Assembly: GCA_963740605.1 (NCBI GenBank)
Contig: CAVUFC010000018.1
Coordinates: 558,001-622,000, forward strand
Direction: 5' to 3'
Source: DASSUW01 sp963740605
GTDB taxonomy: Bacteria > Actinomycetota > Thermoleophilia > Solirubrobacterales > Solirubrobacteraceae
Length of the DNA stretch: 64,000 bases
Shown: piece by piece, positions 50,858 through 58,931 of the stretch
How positions within the stretch are numbered: the stretch's first letter is position 1
How the letters are laid out: every line of letters starts with the position of its first letter
Made by a program: the position numbers and the translations under genes
The notes under the pieces: model-generated
The model's database searches: none
Told to the model about the DNA's origin: nothing
What the model saw: the letters and a program-made list of their open reading frames with translations, nothing else

Positions 50858-51465
50858 TCGTCGGTGACGAGGACGACCGCATAGCCGATCACGCGGTTCT
50901 GCCAGCGCGCGACGCCCTCGATGTAGCCGAACAGTCCGCGCGGGTAGCGGCCGGTGAAGAGGATCGCGAACCACGCCAGGATCACCACGAAGATCGCGCC
51001 CAGGTAGAGGAACCCGAGCAGGATCCAGTGCGGGATCGCGAGGAGCCATTTCACCAGCGGCAGCCAGCGGTTGAGCCCGTTGACCGCATCCGGGTACGGG
51101 AAGTCGAGGTGGACTGACTGCTGCTCGTCGGTGGACGGGTAGCGGTCGTCCATCAGCGCGACGTACATGCCGACGCGGTTGCTGAACCGCAGCAGCTCGA
51201 GGTTCCAGTCGAACCACCAGCGCGGGTACTTCTGGCGGAACAGGATCATCAGCAGCGGCGGCAGGAACAGCACGCCGACGCCGGTGATCACGACGGTGGT
51301 CGTCTGTGCGTCGGCCGAGTAGTGCCCGCTGCTGCTCCAGCCACCGATCGACGTGAGCACGATGGCGATCGGGATCACCGCGAAGATGCGGAACGCCGAG
51401 CTGACGCGGTTGAGATTGCGGTCGGGGTAATCGACCGCGAACTGCACCGGATACGACTCGTTCAT
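50830..51465 (-). CDS. DUF4389 membrane protein
   Basis: A 211-aa membrane protein opening with the DUF4389 signature YPVQFAVDYPDRNLNRVSSA. Helices: RIFAVIPIAIVLTSIGGW, VVITGVGVLFLPPLLMILF, and near the C-terminus LLAIPHWILLGFLYLGAIFV and VILAWFAILFTGRYPRGLFG, ending RWQNRVIGYAVVLVTDDYPP. DUF4389 proteins are common in Actinobacteria; their function is not known. Confidence 0.92.
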   Translation of the reverse strand: MNESYPVQFAVDYPDRNLNRVSSAFRIFAVIPIAIVLTSIGGWSSSGHYSADAQTTTVVITGVGVLFLPPLLMILFRQKYPRWWFDWNLELLRFSNRVGMYVALMDDRYPSTDEQQSVHLDFPYPDAVNGLNRWLPLVKWLLAIPHWILLGFLYLGAIFVVILAWFAILFTGRYPRGLFGYIEGVARWQNRVIGYAVVLVTDDYPPFRLGA

Positions 51466-51626
51466 CGCCGTCCCCCTGTCTGGTCGCGAAAGGGTCGGCG
51501 CGAGCCTACGCCCTCCGCGTCCGAGTTGTCGGAGCCGCCGGCCTCACGATCGGTCGAAAAGTTTTCTCATTCGACTAATCAGACCGGAGTAGTGTCGGAC
51601 CAAGCGCCAGTAACAGGAGGTGCGAT

Positions 51627-52241
51627 ATTCGCACCGAGCGCCGCACGTTCTGGCGGGCGATGCTCGCCGGGTTTGTTATCGGCGTCGCGCCCGCAGTCGC
51701 GCTGCTGATCTCTTTGCCGATCGGCGGCCGATCATCAGCCCCGGAGGCCGACCGGGTCGGCTCCCGTGGCGCTGCTCTGCTGCGCGCCCCGCCCTCGCCG
51801 CGACCGCCCAGCGCGGCGAGTCGCGCGAGCGTGCGGTCGCTGCGAGCCGCGCGCAGAATCGCCGGCGGGCAGTTACGCGCGGCCGGCCGGGACCTGGATA
51901 GTTGCCCGTCGCGGTCCCCGGTGGCCACGCTCAGCTGGCGAGACTGCGTCCGCTGGCCGCTCGCGCATCTGGCGATCGATGGCCGGGTGTCAGGTGGGGT
52001 GCTTTACGCGATCGCCGAGCACGGAGGGCTCGGCCGTTGCAGGGCACAGGCACTCGGGGAGGCGAGTGAGCTGCGGCTGCTCGGCAGCCAGAGCGATCAG
52101 GTCGTCCGCGGACTCGCGAACTCCTCCGCTGAGGCGGCTGCCGAGACCGCCCGGTCGTTCGCGGCAACGCAATCGCTGGTCGGCGACCTGCGCCGCCAGC
52201 TGCGTCGCCCCGTCCGCGCGTGCGCTAACCGCACCTGGTGA
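51627..52241 (+). CDS. Hypothetical exported protein, probable ATT start
   Basis: A perfect AGGAGG (51615-51620) stands 6 bases before ATT at 51627, which opens RTERRTFWRAMLAGFVIGVA: a basic N-terminus and a membrane/signal helix (MLAGFVIGVAPAVALLISLP). The first ATG in frame (51660) falls inside this helix and has no ribosome site, so initiation at ATT giving 204 aa is the better model. The mature part is Arg- and Ser-rich with a few Cys (LDSCPSRSPVATLSWRDCVR, HGGLGRCRAQALGEASELRL). I do not recognise the family. A TAGTGT -10-like box is at 51590-51595. Confidence 0.55.
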   Translation: MRTERRTFWRAMLAGFVIGVAPAVALLISLPIGGRSSAPEADRVGSRGAALLRAPPSPRPPSAASRASVRSLRAARRIAGGQLRAAGRDLDSCPSRSPVATLSWRDCVRWPLAHLAIDGRVSGGVLYAIAEHGGLGRCRAQALGEASELRLLGSQSDQVVRGLANSSAEAAAETARSFAATQSLVGDLRRQLRRPVRACANRTW

Positions 52242-52271
52242 GGTGCAGCAACCGTCCCGGACTCGTGGGGG

Positions 52272-52787
52272 TCAGGCCGCGGTTTCGCGGTGTGGCAGCT
52301 TCCAGCCCGGCCGCGGGAAGTGGCACGTGTACCCGTTGGGGTACCGCTGGAGGTAGTCCTGGTGCTCGGGCTCGGCCTCCCAGAACGGGACGGCCTCGCT
52401 GATCTCGGTCACCACCTTGCCCGGCCACAGCCCCGACGCTTCGACGTCGGCGATCGTGTCCTCGGCGACCTGGCGCTGCTCCTCGCTCGTAAAGAAGATC
52501 TCCGAGCGGTAGCTGGAGCCGATGTCGTTGCCCTGGCGATCCTTGGTCGTCGGGTCGTGGATCTGGAAGAAGAACTCGAGGATGTCTCGGTAGGAGATCC
52601 GCTCGGGGTCGAAGTCGATTTCGACCGCCTCGGCGTGACCGGGATGGTTCCTGTAGGTCGGGTTCTCGTTCTGCCCGCCGGTGTAGCCGACCCGCGTTGA
52701 GATGACTCCGTCGCGGTGGCGCAGCAGCTCCTCGACGCCCCAGAAGCAGCCTCCAGCGAGGATGGCGGTCTCGGTGTTGTCGCTCAT
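52272..52787 (-). CDS. msrA: Peptide methionine sulfoxide reductase MsrA
   Basis: A 171-aa enzyme that reduces methionine-S-sulfoxide in proteins. The catalytic motif AILAGGCFWGVEELLRHRDG is intact, followed by TRVGYTGGQNENPTYRNHPG HAEAVE, IHDPTTKDRQGNDIGSSYRS and the C-terminal EPEHQDYLQRYPNGYTCHFP. I place the start at 52787 (MSDNTETAILAGG); an in-frame ATG 16 codons upstream adds only a poorly conserved tail. Upstream lies 262 bases without a recognisable gene. Confidence 0.96.
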   Translation of the reverse strand: MSDNTETAILAGGCFWGVEELLRHRDGVISTRVGYTGGQNENPTYRNHPGHAEAVEIDFDPERISYRDILEFFFQIHDPTTKDRQGNDIGSSYRSEIFFTSEEQRQVAEDTIADVEASGLWPGKVVTEISEAVPFWEAEPEHQDYLQRYPNGYTCHFPRPGWKLPHRETAA

Positions 52788-53049
52788 CGGGCTCTCCGTC
52801 CTTCGCAGTTCCGTGTTCGTCCGTCTGTGAAGCATTCAAACAGACGGGGCGAGCAGCTCGAATGCGGGCTTGAGCGTGACCCTGGGATACGTCTCGGTCG
52901 GAGGACCATCGGAGCGCGCGATGCGGACCCATCGGGGGATCCCGCCGCACGGTCTGCGGATGACGACGCCGAGGCGATCAGACGTGTGAATGGTCGTCCT
53001 TGCTTACGACCGGCCCGAACCACCGATCTCATCGATCGCTGCCGAGGCC

Positions 53050-54255
53050 CTACCGGTCGGCGGCCCGAGCGCGGGCGGCCTGACGGACCAGATGATCGCG
53101 CTCGGCGACGTTGGTCGCGCGCCGGGCGGCCTCGACGTACGCCGTGGCGGCAGCGGGCAGGTCGCCGTCGAGCTCGTGCAGGTGGCCGCGGACGGCATGC
53201 CATCGGTGGCGGTCGCCGAGCACCTCGCGCAGCCGATCGGTCTCGAGCAGCCCCGCGGCGGGACCGACGACGTGGCCGACTGCCACCGCGCGGCCGAGCA
53301 CGGCGGCGGGGTCCTGGCGCACAGGGTCGTCGGTGAGGGCGACGAGGTCGTCGTACCAGGCGAGGATCTGCGGCCAGTCGGTCTCCTCGGCGCCGGCCGC
53401 GTCGTCGTGCAGGGCGGCGACGGCGGCCTCGATCTGGTAGCGCCCGGGGCGCTGGACGGCCAGCGCCGATTGCAGGACGCGCACGCCCTCGGTGACCTCG
53501 CGGGTGTCCCACAGGCCGCGATCCTGCCGGTCGAGCGTGACGATGCGACCTTCTGAGTCGAACCGCGCCGGGAGGCGCGCGTGGTTGAGGAGCATCAGCG
53601 CGAGCAGCCCGCGCGCCTCCGGTTCGTCGGTGGCGAGCGTGAGTTGGCGGGCGAGCCGGATCGCCTCGCGCGCCAGGTCCGGGCGGGTGGGTCCGTATCC
53701 GTGGCCGGCCGTGTAGATGAGGTAGAGCACGCGCAGCACGACGGCGAGGTCACCGGGCCGGTCCAGGCGTACCCCCCGCAGCGTGCGCTTGGCCCGGCTG
53801 ATCCGCTGCGACATCGTCGCCTTCGGCACGTAGAAGGCGTCGGCGATCTCGTGGGTGGTGAGGCCGCCGACGGCGCGCAGGGTCAGGGCCACCTGGGAGG
53901 CGGGCGCGAGGTCGGGGTGGCAGCAGCAGAAGAGCAGGAAGAGCGTGTCGTCGCCCTCGACGAAAGGAGGTCCGTCCGCTCGCGGCTCGGCGTCTACCGC
54001 CTCCTCGCGGCGGTGGCGGGCAGCCTCGCTGCGGCGGGCGTCGACGAGCCGCCGGGTCGCGACCGTCACCAGCCACGCGCGCGGGTCGTGCGGCGGGTGC
54101 TCGGGCCACACCCGCAGCGCCTCCAGCAGCGCCTCCTGCAGCGCGTCCTCAGCGGCGTCGAAGTCCTCGCCCCGCCGGACGAGGCCCGCGAGTACCCGAG
54201 GGACGAGGGCCCGCAACGCATCCTCGTCCGGCTGCCGCGTCCGCTCGTCGATCAC
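53050..54255 (-). CDS. ECF RNA polymerase sigma factor with DUF6596/TPR C-terminus (ECF42-like)
   Basis: A 401-aa sigma factor with a GTG start. Region 2: LVRRGEDFDAAEDALQEALL and HDPRAWLVTVATRRLVDARR; region 4: VALTLRAVGGLTTHEIADAF then VPKATMSQRISRAKRTLRG. The DUF6596 block follows (LYLIYTAGHGYGPTRPDLAR, EARGLLALMLLNHARLPARF) and a helical TPR-like tail (DRHRWHAVRGHLHELDGDLP). It overlaps the YCII gene by 4 bases; this pairing with a DGPF/YCII protein is characteristic and suggests the small protein modulates the sigma factor. No anti-sigma gene is present. Confidence 0.93.
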   Translation of the reverse strand: MIDERTRQPDEDALRALVPRVLAGLVRRGEDFDAAEDALQEALLEALRVWPEHPPHDPRAWLVTVATRRLVDARRSEAARHRREEAVDAEPRADGPPFVEGDDTLFLLFCCCHPDLAPASQVALTLRAVGGLTTHEIADAFYVPKATMSQRISRAKRTLRGVRLDRPGDLAVVLRVLYLIYTAGHGYGPTRPDLAREAIRLARQLTLATDEPEARGLLALMLLNHARLPARFDSEGRIVTLDRQDRGLWDTREVTEGVRVLQSALAVQRPGRYQIEAAVAALHDDAAGAEETDWPQILAWYDDLVALTDDPVRQDPAAVLGRAVAVGHVVGPAAGLLETDRLREVLGDRHRWHAVRGHLHELDGDLPAAATAYVEAARRATNVAERDHLVRQAARARAADR

Positions 54256-54569
54256 GCCGCGTCAGTCGTCCCAGGACGCTCCCACATGACCTCGCGGACG
54301 TCGATCCACTCGTACAGCGGCGTTCCGCCCGGGCCGGGCTCGGAGGACACGTAGGCCGCGAGCTCGACCGCACGCTCGTGCGAATCGACGTCGATCATCC
54401 ACCAGCCGGCGACCAGGTCACTGGTTTCGGGGTGCGGCCCGTCGGTGGTGACGGGGGCGGCGTCCGGGCCGCCGTAGCGCACCCAGGTCTGCGCCGGCGC
54501 GAGTGCCCGCGTGTCGACGTACTCGCCGTTCTCCTCCAGCAGCTCGCTCACGTGATGCTGAAAGGCCAC
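54252..54569 (-). CDS. YCII/DGPF-domain protein, possibly N-truncated
   Basis: A 105-aa dimeric alpha/beta-fold protein paired with the downstream sigma gene (GTGA overlap). It has the DGPF-type block VRYGGPDAAPVTTDGPHPET and the tail GWWMIDVDSHERAVELAAYV and EWIDVREVMWE. The start is a GTG giving VAFQHHVSELLEENGEYVDT; the usual first beta strand and helix of about 20 residues are not found upstream in frame, so either the gene has lost its beginning or it is a short variant. Confidence 0.78.
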   Translation of the reverse strand: MAFQHHVSELLEENGEYVDTRALAPAQTWVRYGGPDAAPVTTDGPHPETSDLVAGWWMIDVDSHERAVELAAYVSSEPGPGGTPLYEWIDVREVMWERPGTTDAA

Positions 54570-54616
54570 ATGCGCCTACGGGCACGCCCGCCATCAGTCG
54601 GACTGACATCGATGCC

Positions 54617-55228
54617 TCAGACGGTGCGGGGTCGCCATGGCTCGTGCTCGTGCGCAAGCCAGACCAGCTCGGGGTCGAGCGCACGCACCCGTAGCTGGCC
54701 TTCGGTGTGCGGCTCGTCGAGCTCACCGCACCACACCGCGACGTCGCCGCCGACGACGACCGGACGCCCGCCGGTCTCGACGACGACCGCCTGCATGCCG
54801 CGTGTGTGGCCCGGCGCGGGGACGAGCCGGAGCCCGGGAAGCAGCTCGAGCTCGCCGTCGACCGGCATGTACCGCACGCCGGGCGCCTCGACCCACTCGC
54901 GAATGGTGTAGTCGTCCTCGCAGCGCGCGTCCTCGAGCTCCCGACGCTGGACGTAGATCGGCCTGCCGGCGAAGAGGTGGTTGCCGCCGCAGTGGTCGAA
55001 GTGCAGGTGTGTGTTGACGACGATGTCGATGCCGGCGAGATCGAAGTCCTGCGTGCTCAGTGGCCGCAGGCGGGGATCGAGGTCGGCCACGGCCGGGTGC
55101 GGCTCCGTCATGCCGGTGTCGACCAGCACGCGCGCGTCGGGATGGTCGATGACGTGCACGTAGACCGGCATCCGCTCGCCCTCGGCGAGCAGGTCGGCAA
55201 CGAAGACTGGCGTGATGCGGGAGTTCAC
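54617..55228 (-). CDS. Metallo-beta-lactamase-fold hydrolase, N-acyl-homoserine-lactonase-like
   Basis: A 203-aa MBL-fold hydrolase with a GTG start overlapping the sigma gene stop by 4 bases. Zinc ligands are visible: IVVNTHLHFDHCGGNHLFAG (HxHxDH), LVPAPGHTRGMQAVVVETGG, PVVVGGDVAVW and VWLAHEHEPW. The layout, with YVQRRELEDARCEDDYTIRE, matches AttM/AiiB-like lactonases that open acyl-homoserine lactones; other lactone or thioester substrates are possible. Coupling to an ECF sigma factor is unusual. Confidence 0.87.
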   Translation of the reverse strand: MNSRITPVFVADLLAEGERMPVYVHVIDHPDARVLVDTGMTEPHPAVADLDPRLRPLSTQDFDLAGIDIVVNTHLHFDHCGGNHLFAGRPIYVQRRELEDARCEDDYTIREWVEAPGVRYMPVDGELELLPGLRLVPAPGHTRGMQAVVVETGGRPVVVGGDVAVWCGELDEPHTEGQLRVRALDPELVWLAHEHEPWRPRTV

Positions 55229-56211
55229 CTCGTACTCACCGCCGCGCTGAGCGTGGCCGGCAGGTCGAAGTGCGCGAACACCGTGCCGTCGAAGGTCACG
55301 ATCTCGGTGACGACCCCGTCGTGTACCCGCAGGACGTCGATCGCCAGCGGTTCGTACGCGGCGTCGCCCGGCTTGCGCACGTAGGCCGCGACCGCGGGCT
55401 GACCGTTCGCGCGGGTGACCACGCACCGGATGCTGCCGAACGCCTCCGATCCGAACCCGCCGTCGATCCAGCCCTGCACGACCGTGCTTCGGCCGGTCCA
55501 GACGCCGGGCGTCGGCGGCATCGAGAAGCGGACATCCTCGTGCATGAGCGCGGCCAGGCCCTCGGCGTCGGCGCGCTCGCCGCACTCGACATAGCGGGCG
55601 AGCAGCTCCCGCTCGGCGGCCGTCGGCTCGGCGGTGAGCTGCCAGGCCTCGCGGTTCTCGGGCAGGCTCTCGCGCAACCCAGCCCGCGCGCGCTGCAGCG
55701 CGGAGTTCACCGATGCCTCTGTCGTCTCGAGCAGTCGCGCGGTCTCCTTCGCCGAGCAGCCGAGGACGTCGCGCAGCACGAGCACGGCCCGCGGCAGCGG
55801 CGCGAGGTGCTGGATCGCGGCGATGAATGCCAGCTCGATGGTCTCCTTGGCGAGCGCCACGTCCTCCGGGCCCTCGCGCCGGTCGGGCAGCTGCTCGAGC
55901 AGCTCGTCGGGATAGGGCTGCAGCCACGCGACCTCGCCGCTCGCGCTCGGCCGCCGCGGGCGCTTGTCGAGCGCGTCGAGGCAGGCGTTCGTCGCGATCC
56001 GGTACAGCCATGCGCGAACCGACGCGCGGCCCTTGTACGTCTCGCGCCGGCGCCACGCGCGCAGGAACGCCTCCTGGACGAGGTCCTCGGCCTCCTCGAA
56101 CGACCCGAGCAGCCGGTAGCAATGGACGTGCAACTCGCGGCGGTGCGGCTCGACGCGGGCGCTGAAGGCCTGCTCGTCGAGCGGCCGGAGGTCGTCGGTG
56201 ATGGGGCTCAT
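55225..56211 (-). CDS. ECF RNA polymerase sigma factor with SnoaL-like C-terminus (SigJ/SigG type)
   Basis: A 328-aa sigma factor. Region 2: HCYRLLGSFEEAEDLVQEAF and RASVRAWLYRIATNACLDAL; region 4: AVLVLRDVLGCSAKETARLL then TTEASVNSALQRARAGLRE. The C-terminal NTF2/SnoaL domain (about 195-325) has RYVECGERADAEGLAALMHE and VRFSMPPTPGVWTGRSTVV. In this class the fused domain replaces a separate anti-sigma factor. It is co-translated with the lactonase-like gene and so probably controls or senses through it. Confidence 0.94.
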   Translation of the reverse strand: MSPITDDLRPLDEQAFSARVEPHRRELHVHCYRLLGSFEEAEDLVQEAFLRAWRRRETYKGRASVRAWLYRIATNACLDALDKRPRRPSASGEVAWLQPYPDELLEQLPDRREGPEDVALAKETIELAFIAAIQHLAPLPRAVLVLRDVLGCSAKETARLLETTEASVNSALQRARAGLRESLPENREAWQLTAEPTAAERELLARYVECGERADAEGLAALMHEDVRFSMPPTPGVWTGRSTVVQGWIDGGFGSEAFGSIRCVVTRANGQPAVAAYVRKPGDAAYEPLAIDVLRVHDGVVTEIVTFDGTVFAHFDLPATLSAAVSTR

Positions 56212-56254
56212 GGCGTGTGTGACGGCGGGCGGCCCGAAAGCTCATCACCCGGCG

Positions 56255-57526
56255 TCATGCTGATTCTCGCGGAGCGTTGGCGCAATCGAGGGTCCCCAGC
56301 CGCGCGGCGCGGGTCAGGAGGTGGCGCCTCTCGGGTTCGCTGATGGTGCGTCGGGCCGCCTCTTGGTAGCCGGCGCGCGCCGCGTCGTGGTCGCCGGCCA
56401 TCTCCAGCAGGTGCGCCCGCACGGACACGAGGTGGTGCGAAGCGGAGATGCGCTCGTCGGCCGAGAGGGCGTCGAGCAGGGCGAGCCCGGCCGCGGGTCA
56501 TTGTACCTCGGCCACCGCCACGGCGCGGTTGAGCGTCACCGTCGGGTTGGGTGCCACGCGTTCCAGAACCGTGTAAAGGGCCAGAATCTGCGGCCAGTCG
56601 GTGACTTCGGCGGTGGGTGCCTCGTCGTGGACGGCGGCGATGGCGGCCTGGAGCTGGTACGAGCCGATCGGGCCCCTCGGCAGGGTGTCGGTCACGAGGG
56701 CCACGCCCTCGGCGATGGCTTTGGTGTCCCAGAGCGTCCGGTCCTGCTCGTTCAGCGGCACCAGCGACCCGTCCGGGACCGTGCGGGCCTGGCGGCGGGC
56801 GTCGGTCAGCAGCAGAAGGCCCAGGAGCCCGGCCACCTCGCCGTCGCCGGGGACCAGCCGATGCAGCTCGCGGGCCAGCCGGATGGCCTCGGCCGTCAGC
56901 TCGGCCCGCACCAGCTGCGCCCCCGACGTGGCCGTGTAGCCCTCGTTGAAGACGAGGTAGACCACATGGAGCACGACGCCGAGCCGCTCCGCTTGCTCAG
57001 CTGGCGGCGGCGGGTCGAAGCTGGCTCCGGCCGCCTTGATGCGTTGCTTCGCCCGGCTGATGCGCTGCGCCATGGTCGCCTCGGGCACGAGGAACGCCCG
57101 GGCGATCTCGGCGGTCGACAGGCCGCCGACGGCCCGCAGGGTCAGCGCGACCTGCGACGGGGGCGTCAGCGCCGGGTGGCAGCACAGGAACAGCAGCGTG
57201 AGGGTGCCGTCGCCGGTGGGGCGACCGGGTTCGAGTTCGGGGTACACCTCGCCACCGGCGGGCGGGGGCGGGGTGCGGATGGCATCGGCCTCCTCCCGCC
57301 GGCGGCGGGCCGCGTCGCTGCGCAGCTGGTCGGCCAGGCGACGCGACGCCACCGTCACCAACCATCCTCGGGGATTCTCCGGCCACCCCTGCACCGGCCA
57401 CTGGGCCGCGGCCGCCACCAGCGCCTCCTGGACGGCGTCCTCGCAGGCGTCGAAGTTGCCGTAGCGGCGCACCAGCGCACTGAGCACCTCCGGGACCAGG
57501 CGCCGGACGGCCTGCCAGTCGGTCAC
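56255..57526 (-). pseudogene. ECF42-like sigma factor gene interrupted by an in-frame TGA
   Basis: GTG start at 57526 (VTDWQAVRRLVPEVLSALVR). Regions 2 and 4 are intact (RYGNFDACEDAVQEALVAAA; RAVGGLSTAEIARAFLVPEA, TMAQRISRAKQRIKAAGAS), as is DUF6596 (LVFNEGYTATSGAQLVRAEL). At 56498-56500 the frame stops in VAVAEVQ, but the same frame continues with PAAGLALLDALSADERISAS, HHLVSVRAHLLEMAGDHDAA and RHLLTRAARLGTLDCANAP to a TGA at 56255. So one nonsense codon removes the last 80 residues. The 342-residue product could still bind core polymerase. The GTGA overlap with the YCII remnant upstream is kept. Confidence 0.85.
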
Positions 57527-57765
57527 GGCTCGACGTTGGCCTCGTGCATGAGCGGCCGGACCTCGACACCCCAGTAGCGCGCCGCCGGGTTGCGAGCCGC
57601 GATCTCCAGGGCCCGTTCCAGGCTGTCGCAGTCGAGGATGGTGAAGCTGCCCAGGTACTCCTTGGCCTCGGCGAAGGGGCCGTCGGTCACCACGGGCGTC
57701 CCGCCGGTGACTCGGACCATCTTGGCGTTCACCTCGTCGGCCACGCCATAGGCGCCGACCAGCAA
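57523..57765 (-). pseudogene. YCII/DGPF gene lacking its N-terminal third
   Basis: Only the last ~80 residues remain: VGAYGVADEVNAKMVRVTGG, TPVVTDGPFAEAKEYLGSFT (the DGPF motif) and ARYWGVEVRPLMHEANVEP. Normal members have about 115 aa and begin with a strand such as KYMLLIY, which is absent. The only start is a TTG at 57765. Directly upstream, in another frame, is the end of a DHFR-like gene, so a deletion has joined the two genes. The 3' end still overlaps the sigma gene by 4 bases. Confidence 0.82.
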
Positions 57766-58333
57766 GGCCGAGGCTGGGGTCGAACAGGCGCTGGCCGTCG
57801 CCCAGCAGCACCGGGGCGATGTGCACCTCGAGCTGGTCGAGCAGCCCCTCGGTCAGCACCTGGCGCAGGAGCTCCCCGCCGCCGGCCACCGCCACGTCCT
57901 GGTTACCGGCGGCGTCCCGGGCCAGTTCGATCGCCCGCTCGAGTCCTTCAGTGACAAAGGTGAAGGAGGTGCCACCCGGGCGTTCGAGCACGTCCCGGGG
58001 ACGGCGGGTGACGACGAACACCGGCGCGTGGAACGGCGGCTCCTCGCCCCAGGGGACCTCGCCGGCGTCGAACATCCGCCGGCCCATGACATAGGCACCG
58101 GCCGCCGCGAACGTCTCCTCGATGATCTCCGAGTTGATCGACCGCTCGCCGCCGGCGAAGCCCAGCCGCTCGCGCCAGGCCATGGCGTCGACGACCCAGC
58201 GGGTGACCCGGAAGAAACCGGGCGCTTCGGGACCCTGCATCCAGCGACTCATGTCCTTGGGGGCCTGCGTGTCCCGCGGTCCGGTGTAGAAGCCGCCGAG
58301 GGACACCGACATCTGGGCGGTCACCTTGGTCAT
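57766..58333 (-). pseudogene. DHFR-like (RibD C-terminal family) gene truncated by deletion
   Basis: The ATG at 58333 opens TKVTAQMSVSLGGFYTGPRD, and the NADPH/substrate regions are normal: GAYVMGRRMFDAGEVPWGEE, FVVTRRPRDVLERPGGTSFT, DVAVAGGGELLRQVLTEGLL and LEVHIAPVLLGDGQRLFDPS. Where the last strand should follow, the sequence passes into YCII coding sequence in a different frame. The C-terminal ~20-30 residues are lost. By chance the DHFR frame stays open through the YCII segment and joins the sigma frame, giving one 611-codon frame from 58333 to 56498 that could make a fused product. Confidence 0.8.
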
Positions 58334-58603
58334 CGTTCGTGCTCCTCTCGCGTTGGCGGCCCTTGGCCGCCGGTGCCCATGAGTCGGAGCCGACCGCCCG
58401 TTCTCGACGCGCGCCGACGAGAAATGCGAGGACGAGTCCCGCCTCGGATGGTGGCGACGAGCTGCCGCCTTCGCGACAGTCAGCGACTAGGCCGTCGAGC
58501 CGCATCGCTGCGCCAACGACGACGCGGACGACCATCCGTACCGCTTACGCCTGGCTCCAGCACTGTCGCTCATGCCTCGACTGGGCGCACGACCTGGCGG
58601 GCA

Positions 58604-58771
58604 CTAGCCGCCGCCGTCCTTACCGGCCATTCGAGCCCGACGCTCATGTTCTTTGCGAAGGCGCTCGATTTTCAACTCGCGACGCTTCGCCACGGTCTCG
58701 GCCTTGCGCGCTTTGCGCTCAGCCTTCGCATCGTCGTCCTTCGAGAACCGGTCCTTCAGGGCCTGGAACAT
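58604..58771 (-). CDS. Small highly charged helical protein
   Basis: A 55-aa frame starting MFQALKDRFSKDDDAKAERK and continuing KARKAETVAKRRELKIERLR. It is rich in Lys, Arg, Glu and Ala and would form one long charged helix or coiled coil. I place the start at 58771 because the sequence upstream has no such pattern. No known function. The IS110 element lies 44 bases upstream of its start and may have separated it from its promoter. Confidence 0.55.
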   Translation of the reverse strand: MFQALKDRFSKDDDAKAERKARKAETVAKRRELKIERLRKEHERRARMAGKDGGG

Positions 58772-58814
58772 GGTCGCCCCCTCGGAGTCGCCTTGCGCGA
58801 ACCTACGCCCGATA

Positions 58815-58825
58815 AGGGGTCGCTG
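58815..58825. repeat. 11-bp direct repeat, transposase-downstream end of IS110 element
   Basis: AGGGGTCGCTG, identical to 60516-60526. It marks the short (right) end of the element and probably includes the recombination core. Confidence 0.65.
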
Positions 58826-58931
58826 CAACCGGCCTCCTCCGGCCACTGCGCGACTGTTCCTATCGCGCTGAACGCGAAGGCCAGCGGGCAGCTCGGAGGA
58901 CTGGTCCTCCTGCCTGACAGGAAAAGTTCGT

